Positions 8,634 to 16,443 of a DNA stretch of 64,000 bases are shown piece by piece (the first letter of the stretch is position 1; each line of letters opens with the position of its first letter). The DNA comes from Polyangiaceae bacterium (lineage in GTDB: Bacteria; Myxococcota_A; Polyangia; Polyangiales; Polyangiaceae). The stretch lies in the NCBI GenBank assembly GCA_020633205.1, contig JACKEB010000025.1, positions 1 through 64,000 of the forward strand, given 5' to 3'. The translations under genes and the position numbers were made by a program. Below the pieces are notes generated by a model that worked only from the letters and a program-made list of their open reading frames with translations, ran no database searches and had not been told where the DNA came from.

Positions 8634-9239
8634 TCAGCCGAGATGAGCCAGGAGCTCGCTTGAAGGCATCGGCTTCGAGAACATCTGAAAGTCGTACTTC
8701 AGCGCATTCTCGTACTCCTCTTGCGAGGTGGCTGCGGTGCAGTCCACCAGCGTGATCACCTCGAAGCCGTGTTCATACGCCGTGCGCATGGTCGATTCCA
8801 CACAGCAATTGGTCAGAAAGCCACCCAGCACCACCGTCTGGATCCCCTTGCTGCGCAGGATGAAGTCGATGTTGGTGCTGGCGAAGGTGTCCAGGCCACG
8901 CTTGCCCTCGATCACGATGTCACCTTCTTGAGGCTTGAGGTCGTCCACGATTTCTGCGCCCCAGGTGCCCTTCACGAAGCACTTGCCGTCGACGACGCCC
9001 TTGAGGATGCCGTAGGGGTGGCGGGTGAGCTCGCCGTAGCCGGGGGCGAAGGTGATCGGCGCGTGCATGATGGTTGCGCCCTTCTTGCGGGCTTCGTCCA
9101 CCAGCTTGACCGTGTTGGCGAGCATGTTCGTCTTGTCCATCACTCCGGCGACGGCGCCATGCAGCACACCACCGTCTGACGTGAACTCGTTCTGGTACTC
9201 GATCAGCACGATGGCCGTCGTCTTCGGATCCAGCTTCAT
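8634..9239 (-). CDS. isochorismatase-family cysteine hydrolase
   Basis: A 201-aa cysteine hydrolase of the isochorismatase superfamily (amidase/nicotinamidase-like). The nucleophile is Cys146 in TNCCVES, the lysine is Lys113 (EGKRGLDTF), and the usual catalytic Asp is replaced by Glu14 in the motif LIEYQNEF. This variant motif is shared by a subgroup of bacterial hydrolases of unknown substrate. The start at 9239 is fixed by AAGGAG 9 nt upstream. The gene is divergent from a FadR-type regulator and ends 18 bp from the convergent helicase gene. Confidence 0.88.
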   Translation of the reverse strand: MKLDPKTTAIVLIEYQNEFTSDGGVLHGAVAGVMDKTNMLANTVKLVDEARKKGATIMHAPITFAPGYGELTRHPYGILKGVVDGKCFVKGTWGAEIVDDLKPQEGDIVIEGKRGLDTFASTNIDFILRSKGIQTVVLGGFLTNCCVESTMRTAYEHGFEVITLVDCTAATSQEEYENALKYDFQMFSKPMPSSELLAHLG

Positions 9240-9330
9240 TCCTTGCTCCTTTTCCGCGTGAAAAGTCACGCTGCGAAGCGAGGCGGACGGCTCCCCGAAG
9301 CCGACTCGCAACGTCCCGGAGAACTTATCA

Positions 9331-9345
9331 GCTTGTCAGACAAGC
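9331..9345. promoter_or_regulatory. FadR/GntR-type operator
   Basis: GCTTGTC-A-GACAAGC, a perfect 15-bp palindrome containing TTGTCAGACAA, which fits the FadR-subfamily consensus TNGTNNNACNA. It lies 24 bp before the fadR-type gene and 92 bp before the divergent hydrolase gene, so one dimer could control both. Confidence 0.7.
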
Positions 9346-9368
9346 GGTCAACCTGCTAAAAAGAGCAG

Positions 9369-10145
9369 GTGGCGAAGACCAGGGATATTGAGGGCGATGC
9401 CGAGACGACTGCCACTCCGTTCACCTTCCAGGTCACCGAGCGAGCGCCGCTCTCGGTGCTGGTCGCGCGGCAACTGCGCGAGGCGATCGTGTCTGGTCAA
9501 ATTGCCGTGGGCACCGAGCTGCCCAGCGAAAAGGAGCTGACGATTCAGCTCGGTGTGAGCCGGTCCACGGTGCGCGAGGCGCTGCGCATCTTGCAAGCGC
9601 AGGGCTTGATCTCCGGTGGGGACACCGTCTCCACTCAGCGACCCCGAGTCACGGGGGAGTATGTGATGAGCAGCGCTGCCTTGGCGATGGAGAGCGTCCT
9701 GCGCCTCGGCGGCGTGCCCCTCGCGGACTTGGTGGAGCTTCGCGTGGTGATTGAAGGTGCGGCTCTCGAGCAGGCTGCGCTGGTGCGCGAGGAGACGGCG
9801 CTCTTGGCGGCGCGCGAAGCAGTCGAAGCGATGGGCGCGCCGGATATCAACGTCGATGCGTTTCGCGCCGCGGACCTGAGCTTCCACAAGAGCTTGGTCG
9901 GTGCCTCGGGGAATCAGGCTTATGGTCTCGTCATGGGTGTGCTGCGCGACGCAGTGTCAGCTCATCTTGGGGAGGCGCTACATCAGGTGCCGAAGCCCGA
10001 GCGCACGATGCGTGAACTCACCACCGAGCACGCGGAGATCTTGCGAGCGGTCGAGCGGGGCCAGAGCAAGCGCGCAAAGAGCTTGGTGGAAGAGCACATT
10101 CGGGCGTTCTACGCTGCACGCAAGCGCACCCAGGAGGCGCGGTGA
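9369..10145 (+). CDS. FadR-type GntR-family transcriptional regulator
   Basis: A 258-aa regulator. The winged helix-turn-helix is at residues 26-80 (VARQLREAIVSGQI, then LPSEKELTIQLGVSRSTVREA), and the C-terminal all-helical FCD ligand domain (about 105-245) carries the metal-site-like positions R-x5-E and D-x3-H (AADLSFHKSL). FCD domains bind small organic acids. The start is a GTG. The next gene begins inside its stop codon (GTGA overlap), so it is co-transcribed with the FAD oxidase and probably senses that enzyme's substrate or product. Confidence 0.9.
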   Translation: MAKTRDIEGDAETTATPFTFQVTERAPLSVLVARQLREAIVSGQIAVGTELPSEKELTIQLGVSRSTVREALRILQAQGLISGGDTVSTQRPRVTGEYVMSSAALAMESVLRLGGVPLADLVELRVVIEGAALEQAALVREETALLAAREAVEAMGAPDINVDAFRAADLSFHKSLVGASGNQAYGLVMGVLRDAVSAHLGEALHQVPKPERTMRELTTEHAEILRAVERGQSKRAKSLVEEHIRAFYAARKRTQEAR

Positions 10146-11500
10146 GCGCGTGGCTGGCGGACCTCGCGAGCCAGCTGCCTGAAGGTGCTGTCGTCAGTGA
10201 CCGCGACGTGCTGGAGAGCTACGCGCGAGATCACGCGCGCTTGGTACCCGCCGGTGAGGCGGCGGCGCTGGTGCGCGCGCGTAGCGTGGAGCAGGTGATC
10301 GCGACCCTGCGCTTCGCCCATGAACGACGTATCCCCGTGGTAACCCGCGGTGCTGGGACGGGGCTCTCGGGTGGGGCGAATGCTCTCGACGGGTGTATCC
10401 AGCTCAGCGTCGCGGATATGCGCCGCATCTTGCGGGTGGACCCGGTGGGCCGCAGCGCAACCGTAGAGCCCGGAGTGCTGAACGGCGAGCTGGCTGCGGA
10501 GGCGCTGGGCTATGGCCTGTTCTACGCGCCGGATCCCGCTAGCCGGGAAATCTCGAGTATCGGGGGGAATATCGCGACCAACGCGGGTGGTGCCTGTTGC
10601 TTGAAGTATGGCGTCACCGGCGACCACGTGCTGGCGCTGAAGGCGGTGCTGGCAGACGGAACCTTGATCCGCGTCGGCTCTCTCGCGCAGAAGAATGTCG
10701 CTGGGCTCGATTTGAAGCGGCTCTTGGTGGGTTCCGAGGGCACGCTGGCTGTGATCGTGGAGGCGACGCTGCGCTTGCTGCCGAAGCCGCGCCCGGCTTC
10801 GACGTTGGTTGCCTACTTTCAGAGCCTGCAGTCAGCGGGCGCTGCCATCGAGGCGATGCAGTCTCTGGATCTGTCGCTGATCGAGATCATGGACCGCACG
10901 ACCCTGTCGGCCGTGGAGCGCCACGCGCAACTCGAGCTCGATACGACCGCGGCGGCGATGGTGCTGGTGCAGAGCGACGCGTCCGACGCGCCAGCGGAGG
11001 TTTCACGCTGTGCGGCGCTGTGTGAGCAACATCGCGCCTACGACGTGATGCAGAGTTCGGATGCCGAGGAAGGGCGCCTGCTGCTCCGTGCGCGCAGCCT
11101 GGCATATCCTGCCCTCGAGCGCCTGGGAGCCACGTTGCTGGACGACGTGGCCGTCCCCCGGCAAAACCTCACGGAAATGCTGGTGCGCTGTGAGGCGATC
11201 AGTGAGGCCACTGGTTTGACGATCGGCACCTTCGGACACGCCGGGGACGGCAACCTGCACCCGACGATCGTGTTTGACGGGCAGAGCCCGGAGTCCGAGC
11301 GGCGAGCCTACGACGCCTTCAATCAGATCCTGCATGAGGCCATCAAGGTTGGGGGGAGCATCACGGGGGAGCACGGCGTTGGCGCGCTCAAGGTTCTGCA
11401 GCTCCCGCGCATGATCGGCAGCAGCGAACGCGCGCTCATGGCGCGCATCAAGCAGGCGTTCGACCCACTCGGGATCCTAAACCCTGGTCGCGGCCTCTAG
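10142..11500 (+). CDS. FAD-linked oxidase, GlcD/D-lactate dehydrogenase-like
   Basis: A 452-aa flavoprotein of the glycolate oxidase GlcD / D-2-hydroxyacid dehydrogenase family. The FAD-binding segment (PCMH fold) includes TRGAGTGLSGGA near residue 62 and SIGGNIATNAGG near 140; the C-terminal cap carries TFGHAGDGNLHP and GEHGVG. Length is normal. It is translationally coupled to the FadR-type regulator. The likely substrate is a D-2-hydroxy acid (glycolate, D-lactate or similar), but GlcE and GlcF partners are absent. Its stop codon shares the CTAG at 11497-11500 with the convergent ohrR-like gene. Confidence 0.9.
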   Translation: MSAWLADLASQLPEGAVVSDRDVLESYARDHARLVPAGEAAALVRARSVEQVIATLRFAHERRIPVVTRGAGTGLSGGANALDGCIQLSVADMRRILRVDPVGRSATVEPGVLNGELAAEALGYGLFYAPDPASREISSIGGNIATNAGGACCLKYGVTGDHVLALKAVLADGTLIRVGSLAQKNVAGLDLKRLLVGSEGTLAVIVEATLRLLPKPRPASTLVAYFQSLQSAGAAIEAMQSLDLSLIEIMDRTTLSAVERHAQLELDTTAAAMVLVQSDASDAPAEVSRCAALCEQHRAYDVMQSSDAEEGRLLLRARSLAYPALERLGATLLDDVAVPRQNLTEMLVRCEAISEATGLTIGTFGHAGDGNLHPTIVFDGQSPESERRAYDAFNQILHEAIKVGGSITGEHGVGALKVLQLPRMIGSSERALMARIKQAFDPLGILNPGRGL

Positions 11501-11931
11501 CCCTCCGTACGCATGCGCTGAGTGAGCGCCTGCAGGCTCGTGCGAAGCTCGCGGGCTTGCTTGAGGTTGAGCCCGGAGTTTTTGAAGACGTTGGTTGGGA
11601 TTTCTTCCGCCTTCTTCTTGAGGCGCTTGCCATGGGGCGTGAGAAACAGCTCGACCACGCGCTCATCTTGTTGACTGCGCCTGCGCTCGACGACGCCCTG
11701 AGCCTCCATGCGCTTGAGCAAGGGGGTCAGCGTCGCCGAGTCGAGATGCAGGCGCTCTCCAAGCTGGGTCACGCGGACTCCTTCGCTCTCCCACAGCACC
11801 AGCAGCACGAGGTACTGCGGATACGTAAGGCCCAGCTGCTTGAGGTGCGGGGCGTAGGCGCTCGTGACGGCGCGCGAGGCGGCGTAGAGCGCGAAACACA
11901 GCTGGGAGTCGAGGAGGAGTACGTCAGACAT
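11497..11931 (-). CDS. ohrR: MarR-family organic-peroxide sensor, OhrR-like
   Basis: A 144-aa MarR-type winged-helix repressor. The OhrR-type sensing cysteine is Cys12 in LDSQLCFALYAASRA, at the conserved N-terminal place; the winged helix is at about 45-110 (TQLGERLHLDSATLTPLLKRME). In this family hydroperoxides oxidise the cysteine and release the DNA. It lies 2 bp downstream of ohr in the same operon. The regulator gene second in an ohr-ohrR unit is a common order. Confidence 0.93.
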   Translation of the reverse strand: MSDVLLLDSQLCFALYAASRAVTSAYAPHLKQLGLTYPQYLVLLVLWESEGVRVTQLGERLHLDSATLTPLLKRMEAQGVVERRRSQQDERVVELFLTPHGKRLKKKAEEIPTNVFKNSGLNLKQARELRTSLQALTQRMRTEG

Positions 11932-11933
11932 GT

Positions 11934-12368
11934 TCAGACCACGGCGAGCGTGACCTCGATGTTACCCCGCGTCGCGTTGGAGTAGGGGCAGACTTCGTGA
12001 GCGGTAGCTACCAGCGCTTCCGCTTGCTCTCGGGGAAGATCGGGCAGGCTCACGTTCAGCGCGACGGCTAGACCAAAGCCCTTGCCGACGGGGCCGATGG
12101 TGACCTCCGCCGTGACGCTCACTTGGCCCGGATCCACTTTCTGCAGGCGCGCGACATGGGCTAGCGCGCTCCCAAAGCATGCGGCGTAGCCGGTCGCGAA
12201 GAGCTGCTCCGGGTTCGTGCCGCCTTCGCCTTTCCCGCCCAAAGACTTCGGCGGAACCAGCGTCACCTCGAGGACCCCGTCGTCGGTCTTGGCTGTGCCT
12301 TCGCGACCTCCAACGGCGGTTGCACGGGCGGTGTAGAGGCGCTTTTCGAGGATGGCAGGCTGAGACAT
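11934..12368 (-). CDS. ohr: organic hydroperoxide resistance protein Ohr
   Basis: A 144-aa thiol peroxidase of the OsmC/Ohr family that reduces organic hydroperoxides using lipoylated partner proteins. The two redox cysteines are Cys64 (YAACFGSAL) and Cys127 (HEVCPYSNATRGN), at the family positions. The start at 12368 has GAAGGAG 9 nt upstream. A longer open frame runs upstream to 13286 but it only mirrors the Gly-rich repeats on the other strand. First gene of the ohr-ohrR operon. Confidence 0.95.
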   Translation of the reverse strand: MSQPAILEKRLYTARATAVGGREGTAKTDDGVLEVTLVPPKSLGGKGEGGTNPEQLFATGYAACFGSALAHVARLQKVDPGQVSVTAEVTIGPVGKGFGLAVALNVSLPDLPREQAEALVATAHEVCPYSNATRGNIEVTLAVV

Positions 12369-12452
12369 GACAATGCTCCTTCGGATTCTTGTGGGGTAAT
12401 GGCGCTCGGCGCCGGAAGTGCCGCAGCGCGACTTCGCACACTCTAGGACCGA

Positions 12453-12483
12453 ATACATCGTGCGCAAGTATATCGTGCACGAT
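12453..12483. promoter_or_regulatory. OhrR-type operator region
   Basis: ATCGTGCACGAT at 12472-12483 is a perfect 12-bp palindrome. ATCGTGC also occurs at 12457-12463 in the same orientation, flanked by ATAC (12453-12456) and GTAT (12468-12471). Read towards ohr, TTGCGC and TAGAGT 16 bp apart could form a promoter next to these sites. The rest of the 292-base gap up to 12660 holds nothing else I recognise. Confidence 0.5.
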
Positions 12484-12660
12484 TTAGTTGGGCGTTGTGG
12501 TTCAGTCCGGGCCTGCGTGGGCGCTGGGCGAGTTGGCGCTTTTTGTAGGAACTGCGAACCCTCCGAGGGGTTGGGGTGTGGGGTGAGGTGGTCGTTGAGA
12601 GCTCCAGGTCGCTGACGGGGGCCGTTGCTTGGCCGGCTTTCTGTTAGCCTTCGATGTCCC

Positions 12661-14463
12661 ATGCCTAGCTCATTCCGTTCCTTGCTCGTGCCCGGTCGGG
12701 CGCGTTGGTTCCTGGCCCTGTGCGTCACCGGGGTGCTCGCCGCGGCGTGCTCTGATGACGACACCACGAAGAAGCGAGGGGGGGATGACGCCGGAACCGG
12801 TGATGGCTCCGCGAACGGCGGAGAGGGTGGTTCCGCGGGGAATGCAACCGCGGGTACCGGCGCGAGCGGGGGCAGCGCCGGCACGGGCGCTGCTGGCGGC
12901 ACGGGTGGCAGTGGTGCTGTGGGCGGCAGTGGTGCTGTGGGCGGCAGTGGTGCTGTGGGCGGCAGTGGTGCTGTGGGCGGCAGTGGTGCTGTCGGCGGCA
13001 GTGGTGCTGTCGGCGGCAGTGGCGGAACCACCGGAGGAACGGGCGGTGGCACTGGCGGTACCGCCGGCGCCTCGACTGGAGGCTCTGCTGGAACAGCGGG
13101 CACCGGCGGCACCGGGCCGGTGTTGTTCTGCGGCGACGGCGTGGTGGATCTCACCAAAGAGGAGTGCGACGGAAACGCCGAAGGGCGCGCGGGCAACACC
13201 GTAACCTGTGACACCAACTGCAAGCTGAAGAGCTGGTGCAACATCACGCCGACGCCGGCTGCTGGTGCACCTGGCATCGGCTGCATCTTCCCGCCTGCGG
13301 GGCGCGCTTCTGGTGGAACCTACGCGACAATCTCTGGAGTTGGCTTTGACTCCAGCACGACCGTCACGATCGGTGGCGCAGCGGCGACGATGATCTTCCG
13401 CAGCCCTACCGAGATCACCTTCTTCGCGCCAACGGGTACGGTGAACAGCTGGGCCGATGTCGTGGTGCAAAACTCGAGCGGGCTGACGGCGACCCGCACG
13501 AGCGCTTTTGCGTTCCACAAGGACGCCAACGTCGCGATGAACGCCAACGACACGGGTGCGGACTCGTTGCGTGCCAAGATCACCGCGGCGGCATCCGGCG
13601 ACTTCGTGACGTTCGATCGCTTCGTCGCTGGGCAAACGATTCAACTCGGATCGCAGATCGCGATCGCGAAAAATCTCACCCTGGTCGGGATGGGTGCGGG
13701 GCGCACGGTGCTAGACGGAGGAGGGACGCATCCCGTCATGTCCCTCGGAACCAACACGATCGAGCTCTTCGGCCTGACCGTGACGAACGGCAGCGGTAGC
13801 AACGGTGGCGGGGTGCGCGCCGGAGGGACGCGACTGACGATGACGGAGTGCGCTGTGGTGGGTAACACCTCAAGCGGTGAAGGCGGAGGGATCTACCTCG
13901 ACTCTGCGGGGTACCTGCACCTCGTGCGGTCAACGGTCTCCGGCAACACCGGCAATGCCGGTGCTGGCATTCGCTTGGTAGCCAACACGGTGCCTCCCAC
14001 GGGCTTGCTGAGCAACAGCACGGTCTCGGGCAACACCGGCGACGGCATCTTCAGCGACATCCCTCTGACAGTCGAGAACTCCACTATCGTGAGCAACACC
14101 GGAGCCGGTATCGTCGCGCGCCTGAGCCCGTGCACCATCTCGGGCAGCATCGTGGCCAAGAACGGCAATGACGTTACCGGCGGAAGCGGCTTCGTGAGCC
14201 TCGGCTACAATCTGATTGGTGTCGCTCCCGTTGGCGGTCCGTGGGGCGTTTCCGACAAGACCGGCACGAATGGTGCGCCGCTCGATCCGTTGCTGAGCGG
14301 TCTGGCGCTGAACTTCGGTCTTACCCAGACTCATCGTTTGCTCACCGGCAGCCCTGCCATCGACGGCGGCGATCCCATATCGACCCTCACCGAGGATCAA
14401 GCCCGCATGCCACGACCCTCGGGTGGCGTGGTGGACATCGGCTCCGTCGAGCTTCAGCAGTAA
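12661..14463 (+). CDS. beta-helix lipoprotein with Gly-rich repeat linker
   Basis: A 600-aa surface lipoprotein. The signal peptide ends in LAAAC (Cys30). A long Gly/Ser/Thr/Ala linker follows, with six 18-bp repeats encoding G-S-G-A-V-G at residues 83-118. Next come a Cys-containing segment (CGDGVVDLTKEECDGN, resembling a DUF4215 start), an IPT/TIG-type beta sandwich (about 205-285), and a right-handed parallel beta-helix (about 290-600) of N-T-rich coils such as SGNTGNAGAG. Beta-helix proteins are often carbohydrate-binding or -cleaving, but no catalytic residues are evident. The ATG at 12661 is preferred over the upstream TTG. Confidence 0.85.
   Translation: MPSSFRSLLVPGRARWFLALCVTGVLAAACSDDDTTKKRGGDDAGTGDGSANGGEGGSAGNATAGTGASGGSAGTGAAGGTGGSGAVGGSGAVGGSGAVGGSGAVGGSGAVGGSGAVGGSGGTTGGTGGGTGGTAGASTGGSAGTAGTGGTGPVLFCGDGVVDLTKEECDGNAEGRAGNTVTCDTNCKLKSWCNITPTPAAGAPGIGCIFPPAGRASGGTYATISGVGFDSSTTVTIGGAAATMIFRSPTEITFFAPTGTVNSWADVVVQNSSGLTATRTSAFAFHKDANVAMNANDTGADSLRAKITAAASGDFVTFDRFVAGQTIQLGSQIAIAKNLTLVGMGAGRTVLDGGGTHPVMSLGTNTIELFGLTVTNGSGSNGGGVRAGGTRLTMTECAVVGNTSSGEGGGIYLDSAGYLHLVRSTVSGNTGNAGAGIRLVANTVPPTGLLSNSTVSGNTGDGIFSDIPLTVENSTIVSNTGAGIVARLSPCTISGSIVAKNGNDVTGGSGFVSLGYNLIGVAPVGGPWGVSDKTGTNGAPLDPLLSGLALNFGLTQTHRLLTGSPAIDGGDPISTLTEDQARMPRPSGGVVDIGSVELQQ
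12907..13014 (+). repeat. six 18-bp repeats encoding Gly-Ser-Gly-Ala-Val-Gly
   Basis: GGCAGTGGTGCTGTGGGC repeats head to tail six times; the last two copies carry GTCGGC instead of GTGGGC. Near-identity at the nucleotide level points to recent copy-number change by slippage inside the linker of the beta-helix lipoprotein. Confidence 0.85.
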
Positions 14464-14475
14464 CGCGACTCAGCT

Positions 14476-14865
14476 TCAGCGTTGAAGGAGCAACTTCAGC
14501 GCCACGGCGTTGTTGCGCGCTTCGTCTTTCGCGGCGTAGAGCAACGTGACGGGACCTTGTGTGAGCAACCGCTCGAGCTCCGCAAGTGCCGCTTGCGCCC
14601 TCTCAGAGTTTAGCTCATTTCGGTATTCCGTGAGGAAACTATCCCAGTTCTCTTCGGGTGCCGCATGCACCTTGCGCCGGAGAGCGTCGCTCGGCGACGC
14701 GTCGCGGAGCCAGACTGTCAGCTCCGCTTTCTCCTTACTGAGCCCCCGGGGCCACAGGCGGTCGACCAGCACGCGCTGGCCGTCCTCTGGACTCGGCGCT
14801 TCGTAGATACGCTTCAGACGCAAGGCGTTCCAGTTGGCCTTGGATGCAGCGCGGCTTTTCCCCAT
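14476..14865 (-). CDS. DUF488 family protein (YeaO-like)
   Basis: A 129-aa protein of the DUF488/YeaO family, recognised by LKRIYE near the N-terminus, VDRLWPRGLSKEKA at about 34-47 and the C-terminal TLLYAAKDEARNNAVAL. These small soluble proteins are widespread and have no settled biochemical role. The ATG at 14865 is chosen by alignment with family N-termini; the frame is open well beyond. It is the last of three minus-strand genes (sigma factor, VOC protein, DUF488). Confidence 0.88.
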   Translation of the reverse strand: MGKSRAASKANWNALRLKRIYEAPSPEDGQRVLVDRLWPRGLSKEKAELTVWLRDASPSDALRRKVHAAPEENWDSFLTEYRNELNSERAQAALAELERLLTQGPVTLLYAAKDEARNNAVALKLLLQR

Positions 14866-14918
14866 GCCGAGGCTATAGAGCACAGAGCCCCGGGGCGTAA
14901 GCTCAGGCGACGAAAGCG

Positions 14919-15320
14919 CTATGCTGCGGCGGCAGGATCCATCCACACTGCTTCCCAGTGGTGGCCGTCCAGATCGGTGAAGCCGCAGCCGTACATGAAG
15001 CCGTGATCTTGAGCCGGGTCTGGCTGGGTGCCTCCGGCCTCCAGGGCACGGCGCACCATCTCGTCCACTTCCGCGCGGCTCGCACACATGAGCCCGACTA
15101 GCGCCTCGGTGTGGGTGCTGGTGTCGCAGATCGACCGCTTGGTGAAGGTGCTGAAGAAGTCGTGCCGCAGCAGCATCACGAACGCTTGTTCGCTGACGAT
15201 CATGCTCGCGGCCTTCTCGTCGGTGAACTTCGGGTCGAACTGGAAGCCGAGCTTCGCAAAGAAGTCCATCGAGCGCTTCAGGTCGCGCACGGGCAGGTTG
15301 ACGAAGATCATTCGGGACAT
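14919..15320 (-). CDS. VOC-family (glyoxalase/bleomycin-resistance-like) protein
   Basis: A 133-aa protein of the vicinal-oxygen-chelate fold: MIFVNLPVRDLKRSMDFFAKLGF at the start (split beta-alpha-beta modules), with a central repeat and the end FTDLDGHHWEAVWMDP. It resembles the PhnB/extradiol dioxygenase-like subgroup often encoded beside ECF sigma factors with SnoaL tails. AAAGGAG lies 9-10 nt before the ATG at 15320. The gene follows the sigma factor gene at 118 bp and may be its target or partner. Confidence 0.88.
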   Translation of the reverse strand: MSRMIFVNLPVRDLKRSMDFFAKLGFQFDPKFTDEKAASMIVSEQAFVMLLRHDFFSTFTKRSICDTSTHTEALVGLMCASRAEVDEMVRRALEAGGTQPDPAQDHGFMYGCGFTDLDGHHWEAVWMDPAAAA

Positions 15321-15408
15321 GGTCTTGGGGACTCCTTTTTGGGGGCTGCGGCGCAGATCGCGCAGCACTCAGCACCTTGGACTGGGCGAAGACCGCAGAT
15401 TCATCGGC

Positions 15409-15426
15409 CCTCTCCCCCAAAAAAAT
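15409..15426. repeat. dispersed CCTC-C-A motif, copy 2
   Basis: CCTCTCCCCCAAAAAAAT, 12 bp beyond the stop codon of the minus-strand sigma factor gene. See the copies at 868, 47277 and 53029. Confidence 0.4.
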
Positions 15427-15438
15427 CCGTCCCGAACA

Positions 15439-16386
15439 CTAGCTCAGGTGATCCGGCAGCCCGAAGCGTGGGAACAAGGTCGCGGTGTCCAGGAACGCGT
15501 TGTTCGCGCTGATGCGCTCACCATCGAACTCGAGCACGATCAGCGCCCACGGAGACCAGCCGCCTTTCGGGTCGACGCGGTATTGGCCGAACGCGGGCAG
15601 CCCGTTCGCCTGGGTCGCCACCAGGCGTGAGCCCTTGCAGCCAATGCCAGGGCCGAGGAACCAGTCCTTGATGCGCGCCGTGCCTTCAAGCCAGAGCGCG
15701 AAGGGCGGCATGGAGAGCGTTGCGTCTTCCCGCATCAAGGCGGTGAGCGCGTCGACGTCGTAGCGCTCGAACGCCGCAACATAGCGCTTCAAGAGCTCTT
15801 GCTTGGTCTCCTCGAGGGGCGCGGCGTGGCTGCTGAGGTCCCGACTCGCGAGGGTCGCCCGTGCTCGCTGTAGCGCGCTGTTGGTTGCAGCGACCGACAG
15901 CTCGAGGGCCTTCGCCGTTTCGGCCGCGGAGAGCCCAACCACTTCCGTGAGGAGAAGCACCGCGCGCTGCTTGGCGGGCAGCTCTTGAAGCGCCGCGACG
16001 AAGGCCAAGCGCACGCTCTCCCGCAGGTTGAAGAGGCGCGACGGATCCGCATCTTCAGGCAGCACCTGGGTGTCGGGCACTGGTTCGAGCCAGTGAGTGC
16101 GAGGATGCTCCGTGAGCTCGCTGTGCAAGTCCCCCGATGGACCGAGCTCCATGGGACGGTGGCGGCGGCCCCGCTTGGCTATCGCATCCAGGCACACGTT
16201 GGTCGCGATGCGATAGAGCCACGTGCGCTCGGACGCGCGTCCCTCGAATGTTGCCTGGTGACGCCATGCACGCACCAGTGTTTCTTGCACCGCGTCGTCG
16301 GCGTCCGCGGAGGAGCCCAACATGCGGTAGCAGTGGCCCATCAAGCCGCGGCGGTGCTGCTCGAAGTCGACGATGGTCGTGTTCAT
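15439..16386 (-). CDS. ECF sigma factor with SnoaL-like C-terminal domain
   Basis: A 315-aa RNA polymerase sigma-70 factor of the extracytoplasmic group. Sigma region 2 is at about 5-75 (HCYRMLGSSADADDAVQETLVRAW), region 4 at about 120-175 (LQELPAKQRAVLLLTEVVGLSAAETA), and a SnoaL-like domain follows at about 195-305 (LKRYVAAFERYDVDALTALM). The linker segment HWLEPVPD is typical of the SigX5/ECF56-like group. In such sigma factors the fused domain replaces an anti-sigma factor as the control element. A -10-like TAGACT lies 10 nt upstream of the start. Confidence 0.9.
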   Translation of the reverse strand: MNTTIVDFEQHRRGLMGHCYRMLGSSADADDAVQETLVRAWRHQATFEGRASERTWLYRIATNVCLDAIAKRGRRHRPMELGPSGDLHSELTEHPRTHWLEPVPDTQVLPEDADPSRLFNLRESVRLAFVAALQELPAKQRAVLLLTEVVGLSAAETAKALELSVAATNSALQRARATLASRDLSSHAAPLEETKQELLKRYVAAFERYDVDALTALMREDATLSMPPFALWLEGTARIKDWFLGPGIGCKGSRLVATQANGLPAFGQYRVDPKGGWSPWALIVLEFDGERISANNAFLDTATLFPRFGLPDHLS

Positions 16387-16443
16387 GGCAAGGCGGAGTC
16401 TAGATTCGCTCCCCGCCTCGCACCAGCCCCGCGCCCCGAGCGG

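Noticed and set aside
12907..13014. Possible CRISPR-like array
   Set aside because: Units are contiguous with no spacers and lie in a protein linker; the array at 40854-40925 is rejected for the same reason.
12369..13286. Long minus-strand frame extending Ohr by about 300 residues of Pro/Ala repeats
   Set aside because: It is the antisense of the Gly-rich linker repeats of the beta-helix lipoprotein. Ohr has a clear Shine-Dalgarno and family start at 12368.
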